From the NCBI GenBank assembly GCA_964627845.1, contig CAZVKL010000001.1:96067-160066 (forward strand): a stretch of 64,000 nt of DNA, given 5' to 3'. The stretch's first letter is position 1; every line of letters starts with the position of its first letter. The position numbers and the translations under genes are program-made. The stretch comes from DUUI01 sp964627845 (GTDB taxonomy: Bacteria; Bacillota_I; Bacilli_A; Erysipelotrichales; Erysipelotrichaceae). The notes beneath the pieces were generated by a model. That model saw only the letters and a list, made by a program, of their open reading frames with translations. It was not told the DNA's origin and ran no database searches. This document shows, piece after piece, positions 35,548-46,307 of this stretch.

Positions 35548-38500
35548 TTAGAATAATGACAATTGATTTAATTCGGATAAATGATCCAATACATTTAGTT
35601 TCTTTAATTCATTCAAACCATTCTGTGTAATTTGAGTCCGTTTCTTAAAGTCTTCAATCGATAAGAACGCTCGTTTATCACGCTCACTCACAATATTATG
35701 AGCGACCGATTCCCACACACCATCTAACGCGTTGAATGGAATCAACAGTTTCTTAGGATCTTTAGGATCTGGCCAAAAAGCAGTTGCATGCGACTCCATT
35801 AGCGAAACTGGCTTAAATGAATAACCACGTATCAACATTTCAAACGCCACTTCTAAGGTATTAATGAGTTGTTCTTCCTTGGCAGACACACGATCTTCAA
35901 TACTAAAGGATTGTCGACGATTTAAGATGTTGTCTAAACGTTTTTCAATGGCATCTGCACCCGCTAGCATTGTATCAATCTCATACGCAGTACAACGTAG
36001 TGTAAAATACTGTGCATAGAAATCAAGTGGTCGATGCACTTTAAACCAAGCCACTCGAACCCCCATCATACAATAAGCAACCGCATGTGCTTTCGGGAAT
36101 AAATATTTAATTAATTGAGCAGATTCAATATACCAGTGTTGAACCCCTTTTGAAGTCATGGCATCAATCCATTCAGGTCTTAAACCTCTCCCTTTACGGA
36201 CAGATTCCATAATATTAAAGGCCATCTTTTCTTGAACCCCTAAATGGGTTAAATACGTCATAATATCATCACGACAACAAATAACATCATCTAAGGTATA
36301 GCCATTTTGAATAATTGCTTCAGCATTTTTAGACCAAACATCCGTCCCATGGGATAAACCTGAGATCTTAACTAAATCAGAGAACTTGTTGGGATTTGTA
36401 TCATTTAACATGCGACGAACAAACTGAGTTCCAAATTCTGGTAGCCCAACCGCACCATTGGAATCTCGTTGGCGTCGATGATCAATTAAAAGTGCATCGG
36501 TACTATTAAAAATAGACATCGTTTGAGGGTCATTTAATGGGATTTTATTAACATCTAAACCAGAAACATCTTCTAAAAACTTAATGGCAGTTGGATCAAC
36601 ATGGCCTAAGATATCTAATTTGAGCAGATTATGTTCAATATCATGATATTCAAAATGGGACGTCAGCCATGAACTCATCGGGTTATTTGCCGGATACTGA
36701 TAAGGCATAAAGTCTAAAATATCTTTATCTTCAGGAATGACAATGATTCCACCAGGATGTTGTCCGGTTGAACGTTTGACACCCGCTGCACCTAACACTA
36801 GATACTCTTTGAAAGCATTATGTACTGGCTCTTTGGGCTCAACATTTTCATAATAGCCGCTCACTAAACCAAACGCTGTTTTTTCAGCAATGGTTCCAAT
36901 GGTTCCAGCACGCAATACTTTATCTTCCCCAAACAATTCCTTCGTTAAATTATGGGCTGTTTCTTGATAATCACCAGAGAAATTCAAGTCAATATCCGGT
37001 GTTTTATCCCCTTCAAAGCCCAAGAAGGTCTCAAATGGAATATCTTGGCCTTCCCCTATCAATTGACTTTGACAATGTGGACATTCTTTTAATGGTAAGT
37101 CATAACCACTGGCATACTCACTTTTAGTAAAGAACTCACTATAATGGCAGCTTGGACATACATAATGGGGGACCAATGGATTCACCTGAGTAATATTAGC
37201 CATTGTTGCGACAAACGATGAACCAACCGAACCACGTGATCCAACCATATATCCATCTTCAATGGATTGTTTCACCAGTAAATGAGAGATGTAATAGATA
37301 ACACCAAATCCATTACTCAGGATGCTATTGAGTTCTTTTTTAATGCGATCTTCAACAATTTGAGGAAGATTCTCACCATAAATGGCATGCGCATTTTCAT
37401 AAACTAACGTCGTTAGTTTTTCATCCGAACCTTCAATGGTTGGTGCATACAACTCTTTAGGGACTGGATACACATCATCAATCAAGGAATTGAGTTTATG
37501 CGTATTATCAATAACCACTCGCTTTACTTCGTTCTTTGAAAGATAAGGGTATCCTGCTAACATCTCATTAGTTGTTCTTAAGTGTTGATCAGGACTTTGT
37601 TGAGTTTGACGAAGTTGTTCATCGTAAATATACAGTGGATGTTTCGCACCCCCAATTCCCATGGCATTAATATAGATTTCTCTAAATATCTTTTCATGTT
37701 TAAGGATGTAATGTACATCACCCGTCCCAACCACCAACTTATTAAGTTTATGGGCTGTGAAATAAATATTCTTAAGGATTTCAATTAAATGTTCTTGATT
37801 AAGAATTTGTTTCTTATACAGAAGCGGCTCATAATTCTTTAACGGTTGAAGTTCAATATAATCATAAAATCCCATTTCTGTTTCTAACTCTTGTTGTGAG
37901 CCTGTTCTAGCAATTTCAAACAGATATGAATTAAAACAAGCCGATCCAATTAATAAATTGTGTCTATTTTCTTGAATTAGTTGACGGGTTAGTCGAGCTT
38001 CAGCAATACTTTCATCCTCTTTTTTAGTGGATTTACCGCGAAACATTAAATTGTCAGTATGACTGAGAGACACCAATTTATAAAGATCTTTAATCCCTTG
38101 TTGGTTTTTAGCCAACACTGTCATGTGATAAGGTCTAAGTTTATCAATCGGATTAATTGAATTTTGAAACTCAATTAATTGTGCACTCGTTTTTATCCCT
38201 TTTGAAAAAAGCTCACTGGACATACTCGCAAAAACATGTTGAAGAATCTGCGCATCATAATCCGCTCGATGGGCAATCGATTGGTCATAAGGAAGATTAT
38301 AATAACGAGCCACGGCACCTAAGGTATAGGATTTTCGTTGATCAATTAACGCCCAAGCTAATGCGAGCGTATCAATTAACGGATTATTCAATTCAGGGAC
38401 GTTACATTTTTGTGCGGCAGCTTGTAAAAAACGATAGTCAAACAGTCCATTATGAGCGACTAAAACGCCATCCCCAATAAAATTAGTGATTGTTTTAAAT

Positions 38501-39861
38501 GCTTCTTTAAGCGTTGGGGCATCCTTAACCATTTCATCATCAATGTTGGTAATCGAAGTAATTCGAGCAGGAATCGAAACAGGTGGTTTAATAAACAATT
38601 GAATTTGATCAACAATCGTCTGATTAACCACTTTAACGGCCCCAAACTCTATAATATGGTCATATCGAGAGGATAAGCCAGTGGTTTCTAAGTCAAATAA
38701 AATATATGTTTGTTGTTGTAAATCAAAATCTTGATCCGTATTGACGATCATCAAATGATCATCGACAACATTCATCTCAACGCCATAAATCACTTTAATT
38801 TGTTTATTCTTATCTTTCGCATTTAACTTTGCTGCTGTGGATTGTGCTTTGGGAAAGGAATGGACCACGCTATGATCGGTAATGGCGATCGCTGGATGAC
38901 CATAATCATACGCTTGTTTAATTAAATCAGAAACATCGCTAATCCCATCCATTTCAGAAGCTTTGGTGTGAGCATGAAACTCGATCCGTTTTTCATCTGC
39001 CTTATCTTCATAATTAAGTGGCGATTCAATCGTTTTAATCAATTTATGTTTAAACGTATTCTGTTTCGCATAATTGTCAAACACGTAGTTCCCATAGACT
39101 GCAGCCCATTGACCTACTTTAATTTCAATATCATCAAGTGAATCAACAAAACAAGTTGTTTCAATCCCGTCTTCTAAATCAGTAAAATACAAGGTAGCAA
39201 TAATATTGCCCTTGCGTGTTTCTCTTGAATCGATTTTAAATAGTTGTCCTTCAAAATAAACATTGAACATCTCTTCTTGAAGCATCGCTATTTTAACCAT
39301 CGTATAATCTTCAAGTTTTGATTTCGTTTTATATTGTGGTTTCATTTCAATGCTTGGTTTAATGGTTGGGGTGACTTTCTTGGTCGTTTCAACAAACTTA
39401 ACCTCTGCTTCTACGATTTCACAGAAACAGTTTACTTCAAAGCCATAAATATTTAATTGTTCATCTAAGAGACTTAATACCTGATTGATATAATCTTGAT
39501 CCCCTTCATTGATGGCTAAAAAGACGATTTGATGTCCTTCAATTTTGGTCGAAGCTTGTAGAATCGTTTTTTGAAGTTGATGATTATTGGCAATAACCTC
39601 TAAATAATCACTCACTAAAGCATGTTCGGGTTCGTTTTTCTCAGATTTGATTTGTACATGACAATCACAATTAAATGACTTTTCTAATAATCGTTGTAGT
39701 TGTTGATAAATCTTTAAAGGTAATATTTGATAGGTTTCAAATTGAAAGGTGATTTGATTTTTACGCTTCGAATAGATAGGCGTGATTAATTCAGTATTCT
39801 TAAAAGCACTGGTATAGTGCTTTGGGAATTGGATAGTTTTTAATAATTGATAAGTCTTCAT
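35548..39861 (-). CDS. polC: DNA polymerase III alpha subunit, PolC type
   Basis: Main replicative polymerase of low-GC Gram-positives. 1437 aa: N-terminal domains, OB fold (near 190-280), PHP domain with HAHTKASEMDGIS and ITDH, an inserted DnaQ-like proofreading exonuclease (ILFDLETTGL at about 390), a zinc-binding pair CPSCHYS ... CPHCQS, and the polymerase core PDIDLNFSGDYQ. All key residues are present. It begins 6 bases after rnc. Confidence 0.98.
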   Translation of the reverse strand: MKTYQLLKTIQFPKHYTSAFKNTELITPIYSKRKNQITFQFETYQILPLKIYQQLQRLLEKSFNCDCHVQIKSEKNEPEHALVSDYLEVIANNHQLQKTILQASTKIEGHQIVFLAINEGDQDYINQVLSLLDEQLNIYGFEVNCFCEIVEAEVKFVETTKKVTPTIKPSIEMKPQYKTKSKLEDYTMVKIAMLQEEMFNVYFEGQLFKIDSRETRKGNIIATLYFTDLEDGIETTCFVDSLDDIEIKVGQWAAVYGNYVFDNYAKQNTFKHKLIKTIESPLNYEDKADEKRIEFHAHTKASEMDGISDVSDLIKQAYDYGHPAIAITDHSVVHSFPKAQSTAAKLNAKDKNKQIKVIYGVEMNVVDDHLMIVNTDQDFDLQQQTYILFDLETTGLSSRYDHIIEFGAVKVVNQTIVDQIQLFIKPPVSIPARITSITNIDDEMVKDAPTLKEAFKTITNFIGDGVLVAHNGLFDYRFLQAAAQKCNVPELNNPLIDTLALAWALIDQRKSYTLGAVARYYNLPYDQSIAHRADYDAQILQHVFASMSSELFSKGIKTSAQLIEFQNSINPIDKLRPYHMTVLAKNQQGIKDLYKLVSLSHTDNLMFRGKSTKKEDESIAEARLTRQLIQENRHNLLIGSACFNSYLFEIARTGSQQELETEMGFYDYIELQPLKNYEPLLYKKQILNQEHLIEILKNIYFTAHKLNKLVVGTGDVHYILKHEKIFREIYINAMGIGGAKHPLYIYDEQLRQTQQSPDQHLRTTNEMLAGYPYLSKNEVKRVVIDNTHKLNSLIDDVYPVPKELYAPTIEGSDEKLTTLVYENAHAIYGENLPQIVEDRIKKELNSILSNGFGVIYYISHLLVKQSIEDGYMVGSRGSVGSSFVATMANITQVNPLVPHYVCPSCHYSEFFTKSEYASGYDLPLKECPHCQSQLIGEGQDIPFETFLGFEGDKTPDIDLNFSGDYQETAHNLTKELFGEDKVLRAGTIGTIAEKTAFGLVSGYYENVEPKEPVHNAFKEYLVLGAAGVKRSTGQHPGGIIVIPEDKDILDFMPYQYPANNPMSSWLTSHFEYHDIEHNLLKLDILGHVDPTAIKFLEDVSGLDVNKIPLNDPQTMSIFNSTDALLIDHRRQRDSNGAVGLPEFGTQFVRRMLNDTNPNKFSDLVKISGLSHGTDVWSKNAEAIIQNGYTLDDVICCRDDIMTYLTHLGVQEKMAFNIMESVRKGRGLRPEWIDAMTSKGVQHWYIESAQLIKYLFPKAHAVAYCMMGVRVAWFKVHRPLDFYAQYFTLRCTAYEIDTMLAGADAIEKRLDNILNRRQSFSIEDRVSAKEEQLINTLEVAFEMLIRGYSFKPVSLMESHATAFWPDPKDPKKLLIPFNALDGVWESVAHNIVSERDKRAFLSIEDFKKRTQITQNGLNELKKLNVLDHLSELNQLSLF

Positions 39862-39867
39862 TAAACC

Positions 39868-40551
39868 CTACTTTACTAATTTATTTAAGGCATCCTTGGC
39901 CGCTTGTTGTTGGGCACGTTTTTTAGAGGACCCAGTTCCTTTACCTAGAACTAATTCATCTAATTTAACAATTGCATCAAACTCGGGCTGATTGGCAGGA
40001 CCAGTCACAGACACAATTTGATAAGTGACTGTTTTACGACTGTCCGATTGAACAAATTCTTGTAACTTTGTTTTGTAGTCCATTATGTCATCTTTATCAA
40101 GAGTTTCAAACCGTTTCTTTATCGTTAGATTACAAATTTTATCAATTGCTTGAATTCCTTGATCAAGATACAATGCACCAATAAAGGCTTCAAATAAGTC
40201 CGCTAAAAGTGACTCTCTTTTTCTTCCACCACTTTTCGCTTCCCCAATACCCAGCTTTAGGAATTGGGCTAAATTCATCTCTTTAGAGAAACAGGCTAAT
40301 GCTTTCTCATTCACCAGTTGAGCACGAATGAGAGTCATATCCCCTTCCGAAATAATTGGTTCTTGATGATAAAGAAAATTTGCGCTCCAAAGTTGTAGCA
40401 CCGCATCCCCCAAAAGTTCTAGGCGTTCATTATCATCCAAGTCTAGCTCTTTGTTTTCATTAACATAAGAGGTATGAATAAACGCCACTTTTAAAGCTTC
40501 TTCATCGTTAATTTCAATCTCATATTGTCTTAAGTATTCTGTTAATGTCAT
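39868..40551 (-). CDS. rnc: Ribonuclease III
   Basis: Double-stranded RNA endonuclease for rRNA and mRNA processing. 227 aa: NERLELLGDAVLQLW signature, LADLFEAFIGALYLDQG with the second acidic pair, and a C-terminal dsRNA-binding domain (GKGTGSSKKRAQQQAAKDAL). It lies between recG and polC rather than next to acpP and smc as in Bacillus. Confidence 0.95.
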   Translation of the reverse strand: MTLTEYLRQYEIEINDEEALKVAFIHTSYVNENKELDLDDNERLELLGDAVLQLWSANFLYHQEPIISEGDMTLIRAQLVNEKALACFSKEMNLAQFLKLGIGEAKSGGRKRESLLADLFEAFIGALYLDQGIQAIDKICNLTIKKRFETLDKDDIMDYKTKLQEFVQSDSRKTVTYQIVSVTGPANQPEFDAIVKLDELVLGKGTGSSKKRAQQQAAKDALNKLVK

Positions 40552-40559
40552 GATTACTC

Positions 40560-42533
40560 CTAAATTGATACTTGATTCATAATCGCTTGATGCTGTCTTT
40601 GTATCCAGCTAATAAATATTGTATCTTCTTTTGAAGGATTTTCAAAGAGCAATAACACATCTTCTTTGGCAGATTGTAATAATTTAAGATCGGATGTTAA
40701 ATCGAGGTGTGTGAACTGAGGATAACCCGACTGTCTTTGACCCAGTAAATCTCCCGCTCCACGCATCATTAAATCCATTTCAGCCAATTTAAATCCATTT
40801 GTCTCTTGTGTAAACACCTTTAACCGATCAAGAGAATCTTGGTTTTTAGTTTGGGTTAAAACATAACAAACCGCTTGTTGATCCGATCGACCAATACGAC
40901 CACGCAATTGATGAAGCTGACTTAAACCAAAGCGATCCCCATCATAAATAATCATCATATTGGCTGAAGCAATGTGAACACCCACTTCAACAATAGTCGT
41001 ACTAACAAGAATATCCAATCCACGATGTTTAAACTGGTCTAATGTTCGATTTATTTCGTCACTACTCTTTTGTGAATGAATAGAACCAATTCTTAGTTGT
41101 GGGTAGGCTTTTTCTAGATTCATATGTATCTCTTGAACACTTCGAGTCGGTTGTTCACTTTCTTGATCGATGGCAGGACAAATGACATACACTTGTCCTT
41201 GAGTGTCAATATAACGAAAGACTTCATCAATAAATGAACGAATTGAATTTTCTAAGATTAGTTTTGTGATAATTGGTTTTCGACCCAAAGGCATCGTCTC
41301 AATCGTACTAATTGAGAGATGAGAATATAAAGTGGCTGCCAATGTGCGAGGAATTGGTGTGGCAGATAACATTAAAACATCCACCGCCTCTCCTTTTTCA
41401 AGCATGCTTTGACGCTGATTGACTCCAAATCGATGTTGCTCATCAATAATAAGTAACCCTAATTTATGGTAGGTGACCGATTCAGAGAATAACGCATGAG
41501 TCCCTACAATCATTTTTGTCGTTCCATTTTTTAAATTTTCTAGCAGCTCATTTCGTTGGTTAATCGAGCCCGTTAAGAGTGCCACATCATCAAAATACTC
41601 TTTAAAACTTTGATAGTGTTGTTGAGCTAAAACTTCTGTTGGACAAAGAAACGCGACTTGATAGCCTGCATTCATCATGGCCATTGACGCAAGGATAGCC
41701 ACAATCGTTTTACCACTACCAACATCCCCTAATAATAATCGTCTCATAAGTGTTGGTGATTCTAAATCATCCAACAGTTGGTGTATTGAATTAGTTTGGT
41801 CCATCGTTAATTTGAAATCCAAATTGTTCACTGTTTCTTCAATCAGTGCTCGATCAATGATCCGTTTTGGTTTTGTCTTACTAAGTTGATATTGTCGATC
41901 TAAAAAGAGTGCCATTTGATAACGAAGGGCTTCAGAATATTTTAGTGTTCGAATCGCTTGAAATAAAAGGTCGTTGTTATCAGGTTGATGAATTTGTTTT
42001 AATGCCATCTTCGTACTTAACAAATCATATTTTTGATTTAAATGACTCGGAATCATCTGATGAATCTGGTCAAACTGTTCTTTTAGGACTTTCTTTAGAA
42101 TCGTCCTCATTTGATGTTGATTGACTCCTTTTTTCAACGGATACACCGGTAAGATCCCCGTCATTTCTTCTAGTGAGCGTAAATTAAGCGTGTTGATGAC
42201 CAGTTCTTGACGTTCATTGAATTTACCAGTGATGGTCACTGCTCTATCACCATAGTTATTTTTAAAATATGGGCGATTATACATCACACATTTGATGATT
42301 TGATGTTGAGTCATCACTTGGAAACGACTGATTGTTCTTTTTCCAAAACGAATCGTCTTAATTGGTTCAAGTATCTGTGCACTCAAGCCTATCAAATTAT
42401 CTTGGCTAAAGGTTTGTTCATCCCAACGATCAATTTTTTCGTAACGAAAAGGATAAATCGTTAATGCCGCTTTATCCTGTTTCAATTCGGGAATATATTT
42501 TAATATAATTTCTTTTTGTTTGGCAGTCAGCAT
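40560..42533 (-). CDS. recG: ATP-dependent DNA helicase RecG
   Basis: Branch-migration helicase for stalled forks. 657 aa: N-terminal wedge/OB domain, Walker A LGDVGSGKTIVA, IIDEQHRFGVNQR (DExH), ATPIPRTLAAT, VGVHIASANMMI and QLRGRIGRSDQQA. About 20 residues shorter than Bacillus RecG. It starts 4 bases after the fakA-like gene; fapR and the fatty-acid cluster do not follow. Confidence 0.96.
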   Translation of the reverse strand: MLTAKQKEIILKYIPELKQDKAALTIYPFRYEKIDRWDEQTFSQDNLIGLSAQILEPIKTIRFGKRTISRFQVMTQHQIIKCVMYNRPYFKNNYGDRAVTITGKFNERQELVINTLNLRSLEEMTGILPVYPLKKGVNQHQMRTILKKVLKEQFDQIHQMIPSHLNQKYDLLSTKMALKQIHQPDNNDLLFQAIRTLKYSEALRYQMALFLDRQYQLSKTKPKRIIDRALIEETVNNLDFKLTMDQTNSIHQLLDDLESPTLMRRLLLGDVGSGKTIVAILASMAMMNAGYQVAFLCPTEVLAQQHYQSFKEYFDDVALLTGSINQRNELLENLKNGTTKMIVGTHALFSESVTYHKLGLLIIDEQHRFGVNQRQSMLEKGEAVDVLMLSATPIPRTLAATLYSHLSISTIETMPLGRKPIITKLILENSIRSFIDEVFRYIDTQGQVYVICPAIDQESEQPTRSVQEIHMNLEKAYPQLRIGSIHSQKSSDEINRTLDQFKHRGLDILVSTTIVEVGVHIASANMMIIYDGDRFGLSQLHQLRGRIGRSDQQAVCYVLTQTKNQDSLDRLKVFTQETNGFKLAEMDLMMRGAGDLLGQRQSGYPQFTHLDLTSDLKLLQSAKEDVLLLFENPSKEDTIFISWIQRQHQAIMNQVSI

Positions 42534-42536
42534 TGA

Positions 42537-44174
42537 CTACTCAACTCCCACCATATAAGAGTATACTGGTTGTCCACCTTCAACAATTTCAACTTCTACA
42601 TCGTATTTGTCTTCAAAATCTTCAGCTAGTTCTTGGGCTTTATCAAGAAGTCCATCTTGACCGACAATTAATGTGATGATTTCAGAGTCATCCTCGACTA
42701 AATCATCAACCACACTGATAAGCGCTTCTTCTTGATTTGGTGAGGTGAGAACAATTTTCTTACCAGAAATTGCCATATAATCACCCGCCTTAATTGGCAT
42801 CGAATCATAGGTTGTATCCTTGATGGCATAAGTCACTTGTCCTGATTTGGTATTGTTGATAGCTTCTTGCATATTTTCAACATTTTCTTCAATGTCTACT
42901 TCAGGATTATATGCGATACAAGCAGCAATTCCTTCAGGAATTGACTTGGACTCTAAAACAACAACATGCTTATCTTCAATTAAATCAATCACTTGTTTAG
43001 CAGCTAACACGATATTGGAGTTATTTGGTAGAATAACAACATTCTTACAGTTAAGATCATTGATGACCGCCACAAAGTCTTCTGTCGATGGATTCATGGT
43101 TTGACCACCAGAGACACAAACATCAACTCTTAGTTCTTTAAAGTATTCTGCTAAACCATCTCCAGCACTCACTGAAACGATGGTTGTTTCTTTATAATCA
43201 TACCCTTTTTTATCATTTACATTCTGAGTTAAGCTATCATGAACAATCGCTTCATGTTGTTGGGCCATATTTTCAATTTTTAACTTCGCAAACTCACCAT
43301 AACGTTGGCCTAAATTGAGCGCATCACCAGGAGTTAAAGTATGAATATGAACTTTCACTAAATCTTCATCATGAACGACGACTAAGGAATCCCCTAGTTT
43401 TTCAAGTTCTTTAACAAAGGTATTTTCTTTAAAGTATTTAACTGATTTATCATTTAATTGAATGATAAATTCTGTACAGTATCCAAACTCTTCATGATCA
43501 AATTGAGCTTGAACCGGCGCAGAACTTTCAGTCTTCGAAACGACTGATTGAATCGGCTTCCCTTCAAGTGCGGCTTGCATCCCTTGTAAAATGACTAGCA
43601 AACCAGCGCCACCACTATCAACCACGCCCACTTCTTTTAATACTGGAAGCATTTCAGGTGTTTTATTGAGCGCAATTTCAGCTTGTGTAATAAAGTAGTT
43701 TAGTGTATCTTCAACATTTAATTCATTGCTTTGATTGACATAACTTAATGTCTCTTCAGCGGCTAGTCTTAATACCGTTAGAATGGTCCCTTCAACAGGA
43801 CGCATGACGGCTTTATAGGCAACTTTCTTTCCATTGTCAAACGCTAAGGCTAAATCTTTGGCGTCTAATTCAGGTTTATCGGCGACAGATTGAGAGAATC
43901 CACGAAAAATTTGAGATAAGATGACGCCAGAGTTTCCACGCGCACCCATCAACAAACCGCGAGAAAACACTTTGGCTAATTGTCCAACATGGGTTGAATT
44001 ATGATTTAACACTTCTTTAACACCCGCGCTAAAGGTTAAATTCATATTGGTTCCAGTATCACCATCAGGGACTGGGAAAACATTTAAGGCATCAATTTCA
44101 CGATGCTGATTCGTTAAATTATTAGCTCCAGATTCAAGGATTGCTAAAAAATCGGCTGCTTTTAATGTCATCAT
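42537..44174 (-). CDS. DAK-phosphatase domain protein, fatty acid kinase A-like (YloV)
   Basis: 545 aa. N-terminal Dak2 domain with INALDVFPVPDGDTGTNM-type motif (here ALNVFPVPDGDTGTNMNLT, an ATP/Mg site), SGVILSQIFRG and DSGGAGLLVIL; C-terminal DegV-like parts (VSAGDGLAEYF, NNSNIVLAAKQ). FakA with FakB phosphorylates exogenous fatty acids. It follows the Asp23 protein (yloU-yloV order). Fits a cell taking up fatty acids. Confidence 0.92.
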   Translation of the reverse strand: MMTLKAADFLAILESGANNLTNQHREIDALNVFPVPDGDTGTNMNLTFSAGVKEVLNHNSTHVGQLAKVFSRGLLMGARGNSGVILSQIFRGFSQSVADKPELDAKDLALAFDNGKKVAYKAVMRPVEGTILTVLRLAAEETLSYVNQSNELNVEDTLNYFITQAEIALNKTPEMLPVLKEVGVVDSGGAGLLVILQGMQAALEGKPIQSVVSKTESSAPVQAQFDHEEFGYCTEFIIQLNDKSVKYFKENTFVKELEKLGDSLVVVHDEDLVKVHIHTLTPGDALNLGQRYGEFAKLKIENMAQQHEAIVHDSLTQNVNDKKGYDYKETTIVSVSAGDGLAEYFKELRVDVCVSGGQTMNPSTEDFVAVINDLNCKNVVILPNNSNIVLAAKQVIDLIEDKHVVVLESKSIPEGIAACIAYNPEVDIEENVENMQEAINNTKSGQVTYAIKDTTYDSMPIKAGDYMAISGKKIVLTSPNQEEALISVVDDLVEDDSEIITLIVGQDGLLDKAQELAEDFEDKYDVEVEIVEGGQPVYSYMVGVE

Positions 44175-44175
44175 A

Positions 44176-44535
44176 CTACTTCTCTACTTTAACCCCTTGA
44201 ACATAAATATTTACTTTGACAAAGGATTGTTCCAATGATTTTTCAAGCATATATTTAACTTTGGTTTGAACGGATTGTACAATTTCAGAGATTCTAACAC
44301 CATAGCTTAAAATGACATACAAATCAATTTCAAAGCCATTGTCATCTTTTCTAACAACAATTCCTCTTGTGTAATTATCTTTCTTTAATAATTCAGCAAA
44401 ACCATCTTTTACAAACTTTTGGCTTGCCATCCCGACAACACCATAACATTCTGTTACAACGCCACCTGCTAGCTGAGCGATGGCTTCAGCTGAAATATTG
44501 ATGTTTCCTAATTGTGTCATTCTTTCAATGGACAT
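44176..44535 (-). CDS. Asp23/Gls24 family protein YloU
   Basis: 119 aa: LGNINISAEAIAQLAGGVVTE, CYGVVGMAS, GFEIDLYVILSYGVRI and the C-terminal KVNIYVQGV. The family is tied to envelope stress. A TAGGAGGAAAC site precedes the ATG. One base before the fakA-like gene and presumably co-transcribed. Confidence 0.92.
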   Translation of the reverse strand: MSIERMTQLGNINISAEAIAQLAGGVVTECYGVVGMASQKFVKDGFAELLKKDNYTRGIVVRKDDNGFEIDLYVILSYGVRISEIVQSVQTKVKYMLEKSLEQSFVKVNIYVQGVKVEK

Positions 44536-44592
44536 AGTTTCCTCCTATTACCTGTTTGGTATTCTATAATAAATTAGTTTGAATTACAAACT

Positions 44593-45414
44593 TTATTCGT
44601 CTTCGGGTTCAATCTCATTGACTACTTCGCAAGGCCGCGCAAATGTTGAGCGCCAAAACACATCATAGACAATGCACTTTTGATCTTCTTTTAAACGATT
44701 GAAAATGTCTCTAAACGTCGTTGCATCAAGGGATTCAAGTGAATAAATAGAAGTATAGAGTTGAACTCCATCTGCCATCATCACTTTTAGATAGTTTTCA
44801 TCATATGTTCTTGGATCACGAATAATTTCCGAGATATTTGAATAGAGAATTGGTTCACTTCGAGCTAATCCATCCACCAATTGTTCCAATGATTCTTGAC
44901 TATCAAATCCAGTAAATCGTGCTAAATCTTGAAGATGACTTAATTGACCTTCTAATAAGCCTTTGGTCGATCCATCATGAGCAATTAATTCAATAATATC
45001 GGTTTCTTGATTCCAACGATAGCCAATCACTTTTTTCTCTGTGACATCGATGGTCATCGATTGATTAAACCAATGTTTAATCACATCCACTGACTCGACA
45101 AAGGAATCTTCAGGAACTTTTTTTTCTAAACTGGACGATAAGAACGAATAAAAATGTGCCCCTGTTTCAAACTCAAGTTCATCAACGACTTCCTGGTCTA
45201 AAACATATTTATTGCCAATCACATCAACGGTCAAAATTTTCGAATAATCACTTTTGTCGTATAAAAACGCCACAAAAGCTAACAAAATACCAGTAAAGAA
45301 AACACACACAATTTTTAAAAATCGACGACGTTTTCTTCGTTTGGCCATTTGTTTTTTATGTCTTAAATCTTGTTGAATGTCTTGAAAGGTATTTGTTACT
45401 CGTTGTCTCTCCAA
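44593..45414 (-). CDS. divIB: Cell-division protein DivIB/FtsQ
   Basis: Bitopic divisome protein, 273 aa. A basic cytosolic start (KKQMAKRRKRRRFLK), one membrane helix near 34-52 (IVCVFFTGILLAFVAFLY), then POTRA (SKILTVDVIGNKYVLDQEV) and a FtsQ beta domain. It overlaps murB by 19 bases. Confidence 0.9.
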   Translation of the reverse strand: MERQRVTNTFQDIQQDLRHKKQMAKRRKRRRFLKIVCVFFTGILLAFVAFLYDKSDYSKILTVDVIGNKYVLDQEVVDELEFETGAHFYSFLSSSLEKKVPEDSFVESVDVIKHWFNQSMTIDVTEKKVIGYRWNQETDIIELIAHDGSTKGLLEGQLSHLQDLARFTGFDSQESLEQLVDGLARSEPILYSNISEIIRDPRTYDENYLKVMMADGVQLYTSIYSLESLDATTFRDIFNRLKEDQKCIVYDVFWRSTFARPCEVVNEIEPEDE

Positions 45415-46307
45415 TTAAATGGCTCCACTTCTAATTGTAAATCAATGTTATGCTTGTTTTTAACACTTTGTTGAACAAGCTGAATTAATTTTAACATATC
45501 TTCTGCTTTGGCTAAGCCTGTATTAATTAAAAAATTACTATGCTTGGAAGATACTTTGGCTCCACCGATACCAAAACCACGCAAACCACAGTCATCAATT
45601 AACTGCCATGATGCATACCCTTGTGGATTTCTAAAGGTGGATCCGCAAGAAGCACTATCAAGTGGTTGAGTGCTCAAGCGTTGATGTTTACGACGATCCA
45701 TCACTGCTTTTATTTCTTCCTGTTGAGCTGGTTGTAACGATAGTTTAGCCCCTAAAATTACCCATTCTGGATTTTTTTGAAATAGTGAGGTTCGATAGCC
45801 AAATTGACAGTCTTGATTTGTTAACCAGACAAACTGATCGTCTTTTAAAACCAAAACTTCCGATAAAATATCTGACATAGACACTTTATAAGCGCCGGCA
45901 TTCATAAATATAGCACCACCTAAGGTTGCTGGGATCCCCGCTGCCCATTCTAAACCTGATAACGAACGTTTCATCGACAAATCCGATAATGCCACCAACG
46001 ATGTCCCCGCTTCAACAAAGACTTCGTTTTCTAGATAAAACACATCAGAAAGTGTTCGGTTTAATTTAATAATTAATCCATCATAATCGTCATCACTCGC
46101 TAAAATATTTGATCCATGGCCCAATACTTTATAGGGAATGCCTTCTTTTTTACAGAGTTTAACGGCTGCCAAAAGGCCTAACATATTGTTTGGATAGAGT
46201 AACGCTTTGACATCGCCCCCAATTTTTAGCGTGGTTAACTTTGATAAAGACACATTTTCTTGAAGGTCACCAAAACCTTTTAATACTTCAATTTGTTTAG
46301 TTGTCAT
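45396..46307 (-). CDS. murB: UDP-N-acetylenolpyruvoylglucosamine reductase
   Basis: Flavoenzyme making UDP-MurNAc. 303 aa type II MurB: TLKIGGDVKALLYP, GHGSNILASDDDYDG for FAD, GIPATLGGAIFMNAGAY and the SASCGSTFRNP Ser proton donor. ATG 46307 is chosen because the GAGGTG site lies between it and ATG 46319. Either start overlaps murG. Confidence 0.95.
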   Translation of the reverse strand: MTTKQIEVLKGFGDLQENVSLSKLTTLKIGGDVKALLYPNNMLGLLAAVKLCKKEGIPYKVLGHGSNILASDDDYDGLIIKLNRTLSDVFYLENEVFVEAGTSLVALSDLSMKRSLSGLEWAAGIPATLGGAIFMNAGAYKVSMSDILSEVLVLKDDQFVWLTNQDCQFGYRTSLFQKNPEWVILGAKLSLQPAQQEEIKAVMDRRKHQRLSTQPLDSASCGSTFRNPQGYASWQLIDDCGLRGFGIGGAKVSSKHSNFLINTGLAKAEDMLKLIQLVQQSVKNKHNIDLQLEVEPFNWRDNE

